A stretch of DNA of 64,000 bases from Nocardia araoensis NBRC 100135 (GTDB taxonomy: Bacteria; Actinomycetota; Actinomycetes; Mycobacteriales; Mycobacteriaceae). The position numbers were made by a program, and so were the translations under genes. The first letter of the stretch is position 1. Each line of letters begins with the position of its first letter. The notes below the pieces were generated by a model, which had not been told where the DNA came from, searched no databases, and worked only from the letters and a program-made list of their open reading frames with translations. The stretch spans positions 92,248-156,247 of the forward strand of contig NZ_BAFR01000124.1 in the NCBI RefSeq assembly GCF_000308435.1. Reading direction: 5' to 3'. This document shows positions 44,383 to 53,578 of this stretch, in pieces.

Positions 44383-44708
44383 ACCGCGCCCCCGATCTGG
44401 CCCGCGATCGACCCGAGCGCACCGGCGTTGGACCAATCGACGGCGTCGTAGGCCGCGGCGGCGCTGAACGCCGACTCGGAGAGCTTGGCGTACTTGGCGG
44501 ACAGATCGTTGATGTCCTTGGCCTGCAACACTTGCGCCGCGGCGAACATCGCCAGGTAGTCGGCGCCGATCAAGCCGAACACGGGGACGAGCGCCGAAAC
44601 GTTCTTCACCGCGTCGAAATTGCCCGCCCCCGCGAGATCACCGGCGATACCGGCGTTCGTGGCGGCGAACGCCCGGACCGCTTCGGTCTCTACCGAGAGA
44701 TCACTCAT
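44379..44708 (-). CDS. Type VII secretion target protein (EspC/DUF2580-like)
   Basis: A 109-residue helical protein (MSDLSVETEAVRAFAATNAG) ending in AAYDAVDWSN, which contains the YxxxD secretion signal (Tyr87, Asp91) of ESX substrates. The FGLIGADYLAMFAAAQ segment is typical of the EspC-like, non-WXG100 type VII targets of nocardiae. No ESX apparatus genes are in the window, so export would use a system encoded elsewhere. Coupled to the downstream large gene. Confidence 0.85.
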   Translation of the reverse strand: MSDLSVETEAVRAFAATNAGIAGDLAGAGNFDAVKNVSALVPVFGLIGADYLAMFAAAQVLQAKDINDLSAKYAKLSESAFSAAAAYDAVDWSNAGALGSIAGQIGGAV

Positions 44709-44892
44709 CGAGTTGCCCCCCAAATCGTCGTACAGATCAACATCGTGCAGTTGTGGTGATCCGCCTGCTCCCTGCCGAATCGGCAAGGGCCGCTACGGTT
44801 GCGCTCAATATAGCCGACCGGACCGGCATGTTTCGAGCCCGAACGCGCCGCGGCACCGGGCGGACCGGACAGAACTGGAACGTGTTGCAAAT

Positions 44893-44906
44893 TAGAACAA
44901 GTTCTA
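44893..44906 (+). promoter_or_regulatory. Perfect KstR-like palindrome
   Basis: TAGAAC-AA-GTTCTA has perfect six-base inverted arms around AA and fits the KstR consensus TnnAACnnGTTnnA at every fixed position. It ends 13 bases before the ATG of an SDR gene, where a repressor would block transcription. KstR is the TetR-family repressor of cholesterol catabolism in mycobacteria and rhodococci; its gene is not in this window. Confidence 0.6.
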
Positions 44907-44919
44907 TATTCTCTGTCCC

Positions 44920-45924
44920 ATGAAGGTCGCAGTGACCGGCGCAGCCGGCTACCTTGGCACGAATCTGCTCCGACTCCTCACCGAGCGCGGCCACCAGGTC
45001 ACGGCCATCGATCGGGCCGTCCCCGCCGAGCCGGCGGCGCCCGGCGTCACCTGGATGCGGGGCGACGTGCTCGACCCGGACTCGATGCGCGCCGCGCTCG
45101 ACGGCGCCGAGGTGGTCTACCACTTGGTCGCGGTGATCACCCTGGCCGAGCAGAACGATCTCGCCTGGCGGGTGAACACCGAGGGCGTGCGCGTGGTCGC
45201 CGAAGCGGCGCTGGCGGTCGGCGCGCGCCGGATGGTGCACGCCAGCTCGATCCACGCGTTCAACCAGTACAGCTGTGGCGGCCGGATCGACGAGAACGCG
45301 CCGCGGTCGACCGATCCGGCGCTGCCGGTCTACGACCGCTCGAAATGGGCGGGCGAGGTGGCGCTGCGCAAAGTGATCGACCAGGGACTGGACGCCGTGC
45401 TGTGCAACCCCACCGGCGTCTTCGGCCCGCTGGACTACAGCAAGCCGCTGTCCCGCATCAACCGGACCCTCAGGGACGCGGCCCTCGGACGCATACCCGC
45501 CATGATCGGCGGCGGATTCGACCTGGTGGACGTGCGCGACGTCGCCGAGGGCCTGGTACTGGCCTGCGAGCACGGCCGCACCGGCGAGAACTACCTGCTC
45601 GGCGGATCGATGATCTCGATGCTCGAGCTGTGCCGCGTCGCCGCTACCCACGGCGGCAAGCGCGGCCCGAAGTTCGCCATCTCCCCGAAGCTCGTGTCCG
45701 GCTTCATCCCGGTGCTCGCGCCGCTCGGCAGGCTGTTCAACTCCGACATCGCCTCCAAGGCGGCGCTCGGCGCGCTGATCTCCGCGCCGGTCGTCGACCA
45801 CGGCAAGGCCGAACGCGAGCTCGGCTACCGGCCGCGTCCACTCGACGACACGGTGCGCGACCTGGTCACCTTCTTCGCCGACCCGGCCGCTCTCACACCG
45901 CCCGGCACCAAGCAGATCGCTTGA
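44920..45924 (+). CDS. NAD(P)-dependent epimerase/dehydratase (extended SDR), steroid-dehydrogenase-like
   Basis: A 334-residue extended short-chain dehydrogenase. Cofactor motif VTGAAGYLG at 5-13, the Asp31 adenine-ribose contact that suggests NAD, VHASSIHAFN (catalytic Ser area, about 106-115) and YDRSK (Tyr138, Lys142). Some members of this branch act on 3-beta-hydroxysteroids or nucleotide sugars; with a KstR-like box in the promoter, a steroid substrate is the better guess, but it is a guess. Divergent from the T7SS pair. Confidence 0.88.
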   Translation: MKVAVTGAAGYLGTNLLRLLTERGHQVTAIDRAVPAEPAAPGVTWMRGDVLDPDSMRAALDGAEVVYHLVAVITLAEQNDLAWRVNTEGVRVVAEAALAVGARRMVHASSIHAFNQYSCGGRIDENAPRSTDPALPVYDRSKWAGEVALRKVIDQGLDAVLCNPTGVFGPLDYSKPLSRINRTLRDAALGRIPAMIGGGFDLVDVRDVAEGLVLACEHGRTGENYLLGGSMISMLELCRVAATHGGKRGPKFAISPKLVSGFIPVLAPLGRLFNSDIASKAALGALISAPVVDHGKAERELGYRPRPLDDTVRDLVTFFADPAALTPPGTKQIA

Positions 45925-45931
45925 CAGTCGC

Positions 45932-45947
45932 TAGAACACATGTTCGA
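45932..45947 (+). promoter_or_regulatory. LexA (SOS) box upstream of the radical SAM gene
   Basis: TAGAACACATGTTCGA matches the mycobacterial LexA box TCGAAC-N4-GTTCGA at 11 of 12 defined positions. It overlaps the promoter of the next gene (TTGACA at 45921-45926 as -35) and lies nine bases before its GTG. The M. tuberculosis counterpart of that gene, Rv2578c, is, to my recollection, reported as LexA-regulated. Confidence 0.75.
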
Positions 45948-45955
45948 CTGAAAGG

Positions 45956-46972
45956 GTGCGGTGGCAAAGCCAGACCCTGGACGCCGACGACGGCGCCTTG
46001 CCCGGGCTGTCCCGGGCCGGTCTGGTGCGCACCGTGCGAACGCCGGAGTTCGACGGCATCACGTTCCACGAGGTGCTGTGCAAGAGCGCGCTGAACCGGG
46101 TACCCGAGGGCGCGAACGTGCCGTTCCAATGGACCGTCAACCCCATGCGGGGTTGCTCGCACGCCTGCCGCTACTGTTTCGCGCGCGGAACGCACGAGTA
46201 TCTGGATCTGGACGCGGGCCGGGACTTCGACTCGCAGATCGTGGTGAAGACGAATGTCGCCGCGGTGCTGCGCAAAGAACTGGCAAGGCGGTCCTGGCGC
46301 CGCGAACCGGTCGCGCTGGGCACCAACACCGATCCCTATCAGCGCGCGGAGGGGCGATATCGCTTGATGCCGGGCATCATTCGCGCGTTGACCGAATCCG
46401 GCACCCCGTTCTCCATCCTCACCAAGGGCACCCTGCTGCGCCGGGACCTGCCGTTGCTCACCTCGGCCGCCCGCGAGGTGCGGGTGAGTCTCGCGGTGTC
46501 CATCGCGATACTGGACGAGGATCTGCACCACAGCCTGGAACCCGGCACGCCGTCACCGCGAGCCCGCCTGGACCTGGTCCGCGCGCTCGCCGACGCGGGC
46601 TTCGCCGTCAACGTGCTGGTCGCACCGGTCATCCCCTGCCTCACCGACGGGCGCGCCCACCTGGACGCCGTCTTCGGCGCGATCGCCGAGGCCGGGGCCG
46701 AATCGGCGGTCGCGTTCCCCATGCACCTGCGCGGCAGCACCAGGGGCTGGTTCCTGTCCTGGCTGGCCGAGCACCATCCGGCGTTGCTGCGCCGGTACCG
46801 CCAGCTCTACCGGCGCGGCGCCTACGTCACGCCGGAATACTCCGCGTGGCTGCGCGCGCGAGTCGCTCCGCTGCTGGCAGAGCACGGTCTGACGGCACGC
46901 AGTCGACCCGAACCGGAGACACGCGCCGAAACCGCGCACACGAGCGACGCGCAACTGGCATTGTTCGCCTGA
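45956..46972 (+). CDS. Rv2578c-family radical SAM protein (SplB-like)
   Basis: A 338-residue radical S-adenosylmethionine protein. The [4Fe-4S] cluster motif GCSHACRYCFAR places Cys67, Cys71 and Cys74 in CxxxCxxC. TPEFDGITFHEVLCKSALN and VALGTNTDPYQRAEGRYRLM are blocks shared with Rv2578c, a relative of spore photoproduct lyase. A DNA-repair role (photoproduct or other radical chemistry) is plausible given the SOS box just upstream, but no activity is proven for this branch. The GTG start at 45956 lies within ten bases of the box, so the mRNA may be almost leaderless. Confidence 0.92.
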   Translation: MRWQSQTLDADDGALPGLSRAGLVRTVRTPEFDGITFHEVLCKSALNRVPEGANVPFQWTVNPMRGCSHACRYCFARGTHEYLDLDAGRDFDSQIVVKTNVAAVLRKELARRSWRREPVALGTNTDPYQRAEGRYRLMPGIIRALTESGTPFSILTKGTLLRRDLPLLTSAAREVRVSLAVSIAILDEDLHHSLEPGTPSPRARLDLVRALADAGFAVNVLVAPVIPCLTDGRAHLDAVFGAIAEAGAESAVAFPMHLRGSTRGWFLSWLAEHHPALLRRYRQLYRRGAYVTPEYSAWLRARVAPLLAEHGLTARSRPEPETRAETAHTSDAQLALFA

Positions 46973-47082
46973 CGCCCGCGTCGTCGAATCTCGCCGGTCC
47001 GCGCGCTTCGTGGGCGCGCACCGCATTCGACGGAGTAGTTTGGCGATGGCACCTCTCAGCGACGAGGAAGTGAAGCAGGCAT

Positions 47083-49152
47083 ATGGTTTCACACCAAAAA
47101 GATGTCGGCACAGCGAAGTTGGAAAAGGTCGTCATTCGGTTCGCCGGGGACTCCGGCGACGGAATGCAGCTGACCGGCGACCGCTTCACCCACGAGGCCG
47201 CCGCCTTCGGCAACGACCTGGCCACCCAGCCCAGCTTCCCCGCCGAGATCCGGGCGCCCCAGGGCACGCTGCCCGGCGTCTCGTCGTTCCAGATCCAGAT
47301 CGCCGACTACGACATCCTCACCGCGGGCGACCAGCCCGACGTGCTGGTCGCGATGAACCCCGCCGCGCTCAAGGCGAACCTGGAGGACCTCCCACGCGGC
47401 GGCACCGTCATCGTCAACACCGACGAGTTCACCAAGCGGACCCTCGCCAAGGTGGGTTACGCCGCCGATCCGCTGACCGACGAGACACTGTCGGACTTCG
47501 TGGTCCACCGGGTCTCGATGACCTCGCTCACCCTCGGCGCCACCGAATCGACCGGCGTCGGCAAAAAGGACGCCCAGCGTGCGAAGAACATGTTCGCCCT
47601 CGGCCTGCTGTCCTGGATGTACGGCCGCCCGATCGGCGGCACCGAGCAGTTCATGCGGGAGAAGTTCGCGACCAAGCCCGACATCGCCGAGGCGAACATC
47701 CTGGCCTTCCGCGCGGGCTGGAACTACGGCGAGACCACCGAGAGCTTCGCCACCACCTATGAGATCGCGCCGGCCAAGCTACCCCCTGGCACCTATCGCC
47801 AGATCACCGGCAACACCGCGCTCGCCTACGGCCTGATCACCGCGGGTCAGCTCGCGGGACTGCCGGTCTTCCTCGGCACCTATCCCATCACACCGGCCTC
47901 CGACATCCTGCACGAGCTGAGCAAGCACAAGAATTTCGGCGTCACCACCTTCCAGGCCGAGGACGAGATCGCCGGCATCGGCGCGGCGCTGGGCGCTTCG
48001 CTCGGGGGCGCGCTCGGCGTCACCAGCACATCCGGGCCGGGGCTCGCGCTCAAGAGCGAGACCATCGGCCTGGCGGTGATGACGGAGCTGCCGCTGGTGG
48101 TGATCGATGTGCAGCGCGGCGGACCGTCGACCGGACTGCCGACCAAGACCGAACAGGCCGATCTGCTGCAGGCGCTCTACGGTCGCAACGGCGAATCACC
48201 GGTGGCGGTGCTCGCGCCGCGCTCCCCCGCGGACTGCTTCGCCACCGCGGTGGAGGCCGCGCGGATCGCCCTCACCTACCGCACTCCGGTGCTGCTGTTG
48301 TCCGACGGCGCGATCGCGAACGGGTCCGAACCGTGGTCCATCCCGCAGGTGGCGGAGCTGGAACCGATCGACCCGGCGTTCGAACCGGAAGGCGACGACA
48401 CCGACCCGTTCCAGCCGTACGCGCGCGATCCCGACACACTCGCCCGGCCGCTCGCCGTCCCGGGTACGAAGGGCCGCGCCCACCGCATCGGCGGGCTCGA
48501 GAAGGCGGACGGCAGCGGCAACATCTCCTACGACCCGGCCAACCACGAACTCATGGTTCGCCTGCGCCAAGCCAAGATCGACGGCATCGAGGTGCCCGAT
48601 CTCGTGGTGGACGATCCGGACGGCACGGCCGAGCTGCTGCTGATCGGCTGGGGCAGTTCGTACGGACCGATCGGCGAGGCGTGCCGTCGCGCGCGGCGGC
48701 GCGGGGCCCCGGTCGCCCAGGCACATCTGCGGTACCTCAATCCGCTGCCCGCCAACCTCGGTGACGTACTGCGCCGCTATCGCGTCGTGGTCGCGCCGGA
48801 GATGAACGGCGGCCAGCTCGCCACGCTGCTGCGGGCGAAGTACCTGGTCGACGTGCGGCCGTGGACGAAGATCGCGGGCACCGCGTTCTCCGCCCAGGAA
48901 CTGGTCGGGGTGATCGACGCGGCGCTGGACGGGTCGATCGAGGAGATGGAACAGAACAAGGTCTTCGCCGCACGAGCGAGGGCCACATACCGAACGCCGC
49001 CGGACGAAGTCCGGCCACAGCCCAGTGCAGGGCCGAGCGCAGGCGAGGCAGCCACATACCGAACGCCGCCGGACGACGTCCGTCCACAGCCCTGTGCCGG
49101 GCCGAGCGCAGGCGAGGCAGCCACCTATCGCATGACTGGGGGTAACGCATGA
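47083..49152 (+). CDS. korA: 2-Oxoglutarate:ferredoxin oxidoreductase, alpha-gamma fused subunit
   Basis: With KorB, oxidatively decarboxylates 2-oxoglutarate to succinyl-CoA, passing electrons to ferredoxin. 689 residues. The gamma domain comes first (VVIRFAGDSGDGMQLTGDRF), then the alpha pyrimidine-binding domain (LGTYPITPASDILHELSKHK, FQAEDEIAGIGAALGASLGG) and a C-terminal transketolase-like domain. The last 56 residues are odd: two tandem 23-residue copies (634-656 and 657-679, each beginning ATYRTPPD) and a partial third, encoded by a 69-bp tandem repeat. The stop overlaps the korB start (ATGA). Confidence 0.94.
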   Translation: MVSHQKDVGTAKLEKVVIRFAGDSGDGMQLTGDRFTHEAAAFGNDLATQPSFPAEIRAPQGTLPGVSSFQIQIADYDILTAGDQPDVLVAMNPAALKANLEDLPRGGTVIVNTDEFTKRTLAKVGYAADPLTDETLSDFVVHRVSMTSLTLGATESTGVGKKDAQRAKNMFALGLLSWMYGRPIGGTEQFMREKFATKPDIAEANILAFRAGWNYGETTESFATTYEIAPAKLPPGTYRQITGNTALAYGLITAGQLAGLPVFLGTYPITPASDILHELSKHKNFGVTTFQAEDEIAGIGAALGASLGGALGVTSTSGPGLALKSETIGLAVMTELPLVVIDVQRGGPSTGLPTKTEQADLLQALYGRNGESPVAVLAPRSPADCFATAVEAARIALTYRTPVLLLSDGAIANGSEPWSIPQVAELEPIDPAFEPEGDDTDPFQPYARDPDTLARPLAVPGTKGRAHRIGGLEKADGSGNISYDPANHELMVRLRQAKIDGIEVPDLVVDDPDGTAELLLIGWGSSYGPIGEACRRARRRGAPVAQAHLRYLNPLPANLGDVLRRYRVVVAPEMNGGQLATLLRAKYLVDVRPWTKIAGTAFSAQELVGVIDAALDGSIEEMEQNKVFAARARATYRTPPDEVRPQPSAGPSAGEAATYRTPPDDVRPQPCAGPSAGEAATYRMTGGNA
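48982..49130 (+). repeat. 69-bp tandem repeat in frame at the 3' end of korA
   Basis: Copy 1 is 48982-49050, copy 2 is 49051-49119, and a degenerate start of a third copy (GCCACCTATCG) follows. Copies 1 and 2 agree at 65 of 69 positions. Each unit is 23 codons, so the reading frame is preserved; copy 1 contains the small dyad CCGGAC-GAA-GTCCGG. The sequence just before copy 1 (GAGCGAGG) resembles the unit's end (GGCGAGGCA), hinting at a mobile-repeat or slippage origin. Confidence 0.9.
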
Positions 49153-50228
49153 CCATCGTGGAAACCTCACTGGTCGGCACCGATCTCGGACTGACCGGTG
49201 TATCCGGGGTGCCGTCCGCGGACGGACCGCAGAAGGTGAAGGACTTCACCTCCGATCAGGAGGTGCGCTGGTGCCCCGGCTGCGGCGACTACGTGATCCT
49301 GGCGACGGTGCGCGGCTTCCTCGCCGAACTCGGATTGCGTAGGGAAAATCTGATGTTCGTGTCCGGGATCGGCTGCTCCAGCCGATTCCCGTACTACCTG
49401 GAGGCCTACGGTATCCACTCCATCCACGGTCGTGCGCCCGCGATCGCGACCGGGTTGGCGGTCAGCAGGCCGGATCTGTCGGTCTGGGTGGTGACCGGTG
49501 ACGGCGACGCGCTGTCCATCGGCGGCAACCACCTCATCCACGCGCTGCGCCGCAACGTGAACATGACGATCCTGCTGTTCAACAACCGGATCTACGGCCT
49601 GACCAAGGGCCAGTACTCGCCGACCTCGGAACAGGGCAAGATCACCAAGTCCACCCCGATGGGCTCGGTGGACCACCCGTTCAACACGTTGTCGGTGGCG
49701 CTGGGCGCGGAAGCGACCTTCGCCGCCCGCGCGCTCGACTCCGATCGCGCGGGACTCACCGAGGTCCTGCGCGCCGCCGCCGAGCACCGCGGCACCTCCT
49801 TCGTGGAGATCCTGCAGGACTGCCCGATCTTCAACGACGGCTCGTTCGACGTGCTGCGCCGCGACAACGCCGCCGACCATCTCGTCCCGCTGCGGCACGG
49901 CGAGCCGATCCGATTCGGCGCCGAAGGCGAATTCGCCGTCGTACGAAAGGGTTTCGGTCTCGCGGTGGCCCGCGCCGACAGCGTCGCGGAGTCCGACATC
50001 GTGGTGCACGACGCGTACGCCGACGACCCGGAGTACGCCTACGCGCTGTCGCGGTTGTCCGATCAGGGGCTCGAGCATGTCGTCACGGGCATCTTCCGCA
50101 GCGTGTCTCGACCCACCTATGACGACGCGGTGCGCAACCAGACCCAGACGGCGCGGGAACGGAAACCCGTCGGTCCCGAATCGCTGCAGTCGCTGCTCAC
50201 CGGGCCGGAAACCTGGACGGTGGGCTGA
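49149..50228 (+). CDS. korB: 2-Oxoglutarate:ferredoxin oxidoreductase, beta subunit
   Basis: The thiamine-diphosphate-binding partner of KorA. 359 residues. Conserved blocks: VRWCPGCGDYVILATVRGFL, the GIGCSSRFPYYLEAYGIHSIHG region, the TPP motif VVTGDGDALSIGGNHL, and NMTILLFNNRIYGLTKGQYS. The CPGC cysteines are present; a separate 4Fe-4S ligand set is not obvious, as in the short actinobacterial KorB. Overlaps the korA stop by four bases. korAB replaces or supplements the oxoglutarate dehydrogenase route of the TCA cycle in these bacteria. Confidence 0.94.
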   Translation: MTIVETSLVGTDLGLTGVSGVPSADGPQKVKDFTSDQEVRWCPGCGDYVILATVRGFLAELGLRRENLMFVSGIGCSSRFPYYLEAYGIHSIHGRAPAIATGLAVSRPDLSVWVVTGDGDALSIGGNHLIHALRRNVNMTILLFNNRIYGLTKGQYSPTSEQGKITKSTPMGSVDHPFNTLSVALGAEATFAARALDSDRAGLTEVLRAAAEHRGTSFVEILQDCPIFNDGSFDVLRRDNAADHLVPLRHGEPIRFGAEGEFAVVRKGFGLAVARADSVAESDIVVHDAYADDPEYAYALSRLSDQGLEHVVTGIFRSVSRPTYDDAVRNQTQTARERKPVGPESLQSLLTGPETWTVG

Positions 50229-50237
50229 GCGGGCCGG

Positions 50238-51242
50238 TCAGACCCGCTTGGCGAAACCGAGGTCGATGACGGCGTCGCGCTCCTGCTCCAGCTCCGCGAC
50301 CGAGGCGTCGATCCGGGGACGGGCCAGAGCATCGATCGCAAGCTCGGGCACGATGGTGTACTCGCCGTTCGCGCACGTGACCGGGAACGAGCTGATCAGG
50401 CCTTCGGGGACGCCATAGGAGCCGTCCGAGGGCACGGCCATGGACACCCAGTCACCGTCCCGGGTGCCACGCACCCAGTCGTGGATGTGATCGATCGCGG
50501 CGCTGGCCGCACTCGCCGCAGAGGACGCGCCGCGGGCCTGGATGATGGCGGTGCCGCGCTGCTGGACTGTGGGCACGAAGTGCTCGGTCAGCCACGCCGG
50601 ATCGCCGATCAGGTCGAGGGCGGGGCGCCCGGCGATGGTGGCGTGTGCGATGTCGGGGTATTGCGTCGCCGAGTGATTGCCCCAGATCGCGACCCGCGCG
50701 ATATCGGCGGCGGGCGCACCGGTCTTCTTGGCCAGTTGCGCGATGGCGCGATTGTGGTCCAGCCTCGTCATGGCGGTGAAGCGCTCGGCGGGCACGTCCG
50801 GTGCGTTGCTCATGGCGATGAAGGCGTTGGTGTTGGCCGGATTGCCGATCACGAGCACCTTCACGTCGTCCGCGGCGCTGGCGTTGATCGCCGCGCCCTG
50901 CTCGGTGAAGATGGCGCCGTTGGCGGCGAGCAGATCCGAACGTTCCATTCCGGCGGTGCGCGGCCGTGCGCCGACCAGCAGGGCGATGTCGGCCCCCGCG
51001 AAGCCGATCCAGGGGTCGTCGCTGATGTCGATGGACTCCAGCAGCCCGAACGCGCCGTCTTCCAGTTCCATCGCTACGCCCTCCAGCGACGCCACCGCGG
51101 CGGGGACCTCCAGTAGCCGCAGACGCACGCGCGTGTCCGGGCCGAGCATCGCGCCGGAGGCGATCCGGAACAGCATGCCGTAGGCGATCTGGCCCGCGGC
51201 TCCGGTCACGGTGACGGTGACGGTCCCAGCGGCGGTGCTCAC
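50238..51242 (-). CDS. mdh: Malate dehydrogenase
   Basis: Interconverts malate and oxaloacetate with NAD. 334 residues of the actinobacterial/proteobacterial long type. NAD loop [19 protein letters not shown] near the N-terminus, [37 protein letters not shown], and the active-site region [17 protein letters not shown] followed by [11 protein letters not shown] (catalytic His in GNHS). GTG start. It converges on korB with nine bases between the stops; both serve the TCA cycle. Confidence 0.96.
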   Translation of the reverse strand: MSTAAGTVTVTVTGAAGQIAYGMLFRIASGAMLGPDTRVRLRLLEVPAAVASLEGVAMELEDGAFGLLESIDISDDPWIGFAGADIALLVGARPRTAGMERSDLLAANGAIFTEQGAAINASAADDVKVLVIGNPANTNAFIAMSNAPDVPAERFTAMTRLDHNRAIAQLAKKTGAPAADIARVAIWGNHSATQYPDIAHATIAGRPALDLIGDPAWLTEHFVPTVQQRGTAIIQARGASSAASAASAAIDHIHDWVRGTRDGDWVSMAVPSDGSYGVPEGLISSFPVTCANGEYTIVPELAIDALARPRIDASVAELEQERDAVIDLGFAKRV

Positions 51243-51365
51243 GACGAACTCCTTGCGGTCGGCGGACTTCTGCTGCCCACCCTAGCCACTCTCACCGCCA
51301 CCGACGGCCCACGGTGAGCTACGCGACAGTGACGCGTGCGCCGCCCGGCACGGCCCCGCGCGGCG

Positions 51366-52013
51366 TCAGCCGAGTGTGGCGACCTCGCTGTCGGTCAGCA
51401 CGATCGGCGAAACCGCGTCCTTGGCGCGTGCCAGCCGCACGGCGCGATACAGCGGCCGTTCCTCGAGCCCGGCGTCACGCGCCTCGGCCCGCAACTGCTG
51501 CACCAGGATCTCCGAAACCGCTACAGCCGCGGCCAATTGGCTCGCGGCGAGCGCGTCCGCCAGCCTGCGCAAACCGAGCAGATGCAGCTCGCGACCGCTG
51601 CCCGCGTCGGTGTACATGGCCAGCGGAACGACCTGCGAGACCTCCCCCGCGGTGATCCGCAGGGCGATCCGGCTCAATCGGGCCGGGAATACCAGAACCT
51701 CGACGCCGGTGGCCGCCGCCATCTCCACCCGCCGCTCACCGAACAGCCTGCGGGCATGAATCATCGTGCCGGTCAACCACATTCGCCGCCGACGCAGCGC
51801 GACGGCGTACAGCACGGTCGGCGCGCCGACGACGACGCCGACGGCCGCGGCGATCGGCCAGCTCACCACGGTCGCGGCCAGCAGCGCCGCGCCCAGCCCG
51901 ATGCCCGACGCGGCCAGCGCGAGGCGGCGCAACATCGGCGCGTACAACTCGGGCGCGACCAGATCGAGGCCCACCGGCGCGATCGCCTGCTGGTCATCAG
52001 AATTCGTGGACAC
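51366..52013 (-). CDS. Membrane protein of unknown function, downstream of hisS
   Basis: A 215-residue protein with two hydrophobic segments near the N-terminus (LALAASGIGLGAALLAATVV and SWPIAAAVGVVVGAPTVLYA, about 32-70) and a soluble C-terminal domain. The C-terminal part contains a PH-like block (RRRMWLTGTMIHARRLFGER), a beta-rich middle and a helical end. I do not recognise a named family; the layout (two helices then PH-like domain) suggests a membrane-associated structural protein. No operon link except lying 154 bases after the hisS stop. Confidence 0.75.
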   Translation of the reverse strand: MSTNSDDQQAIAPVGLDLVAPELYAPMLRRLALAASGIGLGAALLAATVVSWPIAAAVGVVVGAPTVLYAVALRRRRMWLTGTMIHARRLFGERRVEMAAATGVEVLVFPARLSRIALRITAGEVSQVVPLAMYTDAGSGRELHLLGLRRLADALAASQLAAAVAVSEILVQQLRAEARDAGLEERPLYRAVRLARAKDAVSPIVLTDSEVATLG

Positions 52014-52167
52014 TGCTCCGCCCTCTCGCGACTCCGGCGGCGGTGGTGTGCGCGCCGGTCACGCTACCGCTCCCGTCGCCCGGCCGACGACGGGTTCGAC
52101 GCACAGTACCGTGCGCGCGGCGGTCTCGCCGCGAAACCCGAGGGCACCGCGCGCACCCGCCACCTCT

Positions 52168-53439
52168 CTACCCGGCCAGCGACTCCCGGATCACGCCGAC
52201 CGCCTCGGGCAGCGGGATCTGCCGCTGGTCGCCGGTCGCCATGTCCTTGAGCCCGATGGTGTTCTCCGCGAGATCACGATCGCCCAGCACGAGGGTGAAC
52301 TTCGCCCCGGAGCGGTCGGCCGCCTTCATCGCCCCCTTCACACCGCGCCCGCCGTAGGCCAGATCGACCCGGACTCCCGCCGCGCGCAACTGCGCGGCCA
52401 CCACCACCAGCCGCTGCTTGGCTGCGTCGCCCAACGGCACGCCGAACACTTCGCAGCGCGCCGGATTGCCCGCCGACTTGCCCTCGGCCGCCAACGCCAG
52501 CATGGTCCGGTCGACGCCGAGTCCGAACCCGATACCCGACAGCGGCTGCCCTCCGAGCTCGGCCATGAGACCGTCGTAGCGGCCGCCGCCGCCGATGCCG
52601 GATTGCGCGCCCAGACCGTCGTGCACGAACTCGAACGTGGTCTTGGTGTAGTAGTCGAGGCCGCGCACCATGCGCGGGTTCACCACATACGGCACACCCA
52701 GCGCTTCCAGGTGGCCGAGCACCTGCTCGAAGTGCGCCTTGGCCGACTCCGACAGGTGATCGATCATCAGCGGCGCGTTCGCGGTCATCTCCCGCACCTC
52801 GGGCCGCTTGTCGTCCAGCACGCGCAACGGGTTGAGCTGGGCGCGCCGCTTCGTCTCCTCGTCCAGCGGCAGGCCGAACAGGAAATCCTGCAGCAGTTCG
52901 CGGTACTGCGGGCGGCATGTCTCGTCACCCAGCGAGGTGACCTCGAGCCGGAACCCGTCCAAACCAAGGCCGCGGAATCCGGCATCGGCGATCGCGATGA
53001 CCTCCGCGTCCAGCGCCGGATCGTCGACGCCGATCGCCTCGATGCCCACCTGCTGCAACTGCCGGTACCGGCCTGCTTGCGGCCGCTCGTAGCGGAAGAA
53101 GGGACCCGCGTAGCACAACTTCACCGGGAGCTGCCCGCGATCCAGGCCGTGTTCGATGACCGCGCGCATCACGCCGGCGGTGCCCTCGGGGCGCAGCGTG
53201 ACGCTGCGGTCGCCACGGTCGGGGAAGGTGTACATCTCCTTGGTGACCACGTCGGTGGACTCGCCGACGCCACGGGCGAACAGGCCCGTGTCCTCGAAGA
53301 CCGGCAGCTCGATATGCCCGTACCCGGCCAGTCGGGCGGCGCGGAGCAGGCCGTCGCGCACCGCGACGAACTCGGCCGAGCCGGGTGGCACGTAGTCCGG
53401 TACCCCCTTCGGGGCGGAGAAGCTGCTGGTCTTGGTCAC
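52168..53439 (-). CDS. hisS: Histidyl-tRNA synthetase
   Basis: 423 residues. N-terminal [17 protein letters not shown], motif 2 [20 protein letters not shown], the histidine-specific [14 protein letters not shown] and [15 protein letters not shown], and an anticodon domain ([20 protein letters not shown]). GTG 53439 is chosen because TGGAG lies just upstream and the [12 protein letters not shown] reading matches the family. Divergent from the cyclophilin gene, as hisS and ppiB lie next to each other in M. tuberculosis. Confidence 0.96.
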   Translation of the reverse strand: MTKTSSFSAPKGVPDYVPPGSAEFVAVRDGLLRAARLAGYGHIELPVFEDTGLFARGVGESTDVVTKEMYTFPDRGDRSVTLRPEGTAGVMRAVIEHGLDRGQLPVKLCYAGPFFRYERPQAGRYRQLQQVGIEAIGVDDPALDAEVIAIADAGFRGLGLDGFRLEVTSLGDETCRPQYRELLQDFLFGLPLDEETKRRAQLNPLRVLDDKRPEVREMTANAPLMIDHLSESAKAHFEQVLGHLEALGVPYVVNPRMVRGLDYYTKTTFEFVHDGLGAQSGIGGGGRYDGLMAELGGQPLSGIGFGLGVDRTMLALAAEGKSAGNPARCEVFGVPLGDAAKQRLVVVAAQLRAAGVRVDLAYGGRGVKGAMKAADRSGAKFTLVLGDRDLAENTIGLKDMATGDQRQIPLPEAVGVIRESLAG

Positions 53440-53578
53440 GATGCTCCAGTTTCCACCACTGCGGCCCCGCAAGTCCAACCGGTTCCCCGAACCGCCTCTC
53501 AGGAAGGTTGCGGAACAGTCTCAGGTAGAAATGGCACACTCTTATCCCGATGTAACCGGATACGGGAGGAACGTGGTA

